Shown one piece after another: positions 27,236 to 27,917 of a stretch of DNA of 27,917 nucleotides. Position 1 is the first letter of the stretch. Each line of letters begins with the position of its first letter. A program made the translations under genes and the position numbers. The notes under the pieces are model-generated. The model was not told where the DNA came from. It was given only the letters and a program-made list of their open reading frames with translations, and ran no database searches. The DNA is from Candidatus Saccharimonadia bacterium (GTDB taxonomy: Bacteria; Patescibacteriota; Saccharimonadia; Saccharimonadales; Saccharimonadaceae), in assembly GCA_023262335.1 (NCBI GenBank), contig JALRBE010000003.1, positions 16,735 to 44,651 of the forward strand. Reading direction: 5' to 3'.

Positions 27236-27892
27236 CTACTTTTCAGCCTTCAACGAGTTCTCTTCGCGCCATTTGGCGATAGCCGCATGATTGCCGCTCA
27301 GCAGCACCTCGGGCACCTTCATGCCCCTGAACTCCTCCGGCCTTGTGTACTGCGGGAATTCAAGCGTCTCGCCGTCGCTGAAGCTCTCAATGGCAGTGCT
27401 TTCTGCGCCGCCAAGCACTCCTGGTATCAGCCGGACGATACTGTCGATGATCGTCATGGCCGGCAACTCGCCGCCCGTCAGTACGTAATCCCCAACACTC
27501 AACTGATAATCAACCAGAGTGGTAATTCGCTCGTCGTAGCCTTCATACCTGCCGCAAATGAATATGTAGCTTTCGTCGCTGTCGGCATATGCCTGAGCTT
27601 TCGCCTGCACCCAGCGCTCGCCCCGAGCGGTCATAAGCACGACTTTGGCGGCCGGATCGATCGATTTGGCATGCTCGACGGCCGCGAACAGTGGCCCTGG
27701 CATGAGCAACATGCCGTCACCACCCCCGTACGGCGTGTCATCCACCGTCCGGCGCGGCCCTATGCCGAACTCGCGCAGGTCCACCGTGCTCAGCTTTGCA
27801 TGACCGTCTTTTTGCGCCTTCCACATCATCGAGCTGTTCAGTACGCCTTCAAACATGCCCGGAAACAACGTAATCACTTGGATTTTCTTCAT
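27236..27892 (-). CDS. trmD: tRNA (guanine-N1)-methyltransferase TrmD
   Basis: A 218-residue SPOUT-class methyltransferase that makes m1G37 next to the anticodon and so protects the reading frame. Seen: ITLFPGMF at the start, YGGGDGMLLMPGP, ICGRYEGYDERI (SAM-binding knot), SVGDYVLTGGELPAM and the C-terminal PEEFRGMKVPEVLLSGNHA with the catalytic-region arginine and aspartate. The length is slightly short compared with E. coli (255) because the C-terminal domain is trimmed. ATG 27892 lies 7 bases after TACACT, without a Shine-Dalgarno. No rpsP, rimM or rplS is visible next to it, although the upstream side is at the window edge. Confidence 0.96.
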   Translation of the reverse strand: MKKIQVITLFPGMFEGVLNSSMMWKAQKDGHAKLSTVDLREFGIGPRRTVDDTPYGGGDGMLLMPGPLFAAVEHAKSIDPAAKVVLMTARGERWVQAKAQAYADSDESYIFICGRYEGYDERITTLVDYQLSVGDYVLTGGELPAMTIIDSIVRLIPGVLGGAESTAIESFSDGETLEFPQYTRPEEFRGMKVPEVLLSGNHAAIAKWREENSLKAEK

Positions 27893-27899
27893 TGGTACC

Positions 27900-27905
27900 A
27901 GTGTA
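27900..27905 (-). promoter_or_regulatory. trmD -10 box, leaderless type
   Basis: TACACT (4 of 6) on the minus strand, ending 7 bases before the trmD ATG. The -35 would lie at the window edge or beyond. Confidence 0.45.
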
Positions 27906-27917
27906 CGGTATATTGAT

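Overview
The window looks like a chromosomal segment of a Patescibacteria/CPR bacterium, most likely an environmental Candidatus Saccharibacteria (TM7). This is an inference from gene content (compact genes, tight junctions, truncated Rel, NDH-2 plus a cytochrome bo3 operon, several small unknown membrane proteins), not from a marker-gene tree. UGA is used as a normal stop (pheS, cyoB, cyoC, the methyltransferase), so this is not a code-25 Gracilibacteria or Absconditabacteria genome. The sequence is GC-rich except for an AT-rich patch at about 24.66-25.3 kb.

Left part (1-3.1 kb): a minus-strand pentose-phosphate operon rpiB-rpe-tkt (tkt cut by the window edge), a small unknown plus-strand gene, and gap. 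Next (3.1-8.7 kb): an unknown small protein, a short bifunctional Rel (p)ppGpp enzyme without the C-terminal regulatory region, NUDIX hydrolase, inorganic pyrophosphatase, a glycerophosphodiester phosphodiesterase, a thioredoxin-reductase-like flavoprotein and a membrane-anchored FKBP.

Centre (8.7-18.4 kb): a type II NADH dehydrogenase downstream of cyoABCDE (order cyoA-B-C-D-E-ndh on the minus strand). Together they form a minimal aerobic chain: NADH to quinone to a bo3 quinol oxidase. No quinone or heme biosynthesis gene lies in the window, so quinone and protoheme would have to come from elsewhere. pheS-pheT lie directly upstream. A lysine/alanine-tailed aquaporin-like channel, a TGS1-like methyltransferase, rmuC, a PAP2 phosphatase and small proteins follow (18.4-22.5 kb).

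Right part (22.6-27.9 kb): a VOC-fold protein, a small cysteine-rich ORF of 52 codons with its own terminator, a DUF1761-like protein, a TraB/GumN-like protein, an AT-rich unknown, one tRNA-Gln(CUG) flanked by broken pieces of tRNA sequence and many short hairpins, two small membrane proteins and trmD.

The most striking global pattern is regulatory. At least a dozen genes have a good -10 hexamer (usually TATACT or TATAAT) ending only 5-9 bases before the start codon, with no Shine-Dalgarno, which predicts leaderless mRNAs. Other genes have a longer leader and a clear Shine-Dalgarno. One intergenic region has a perfectly palindromic -10 that serves both directions.
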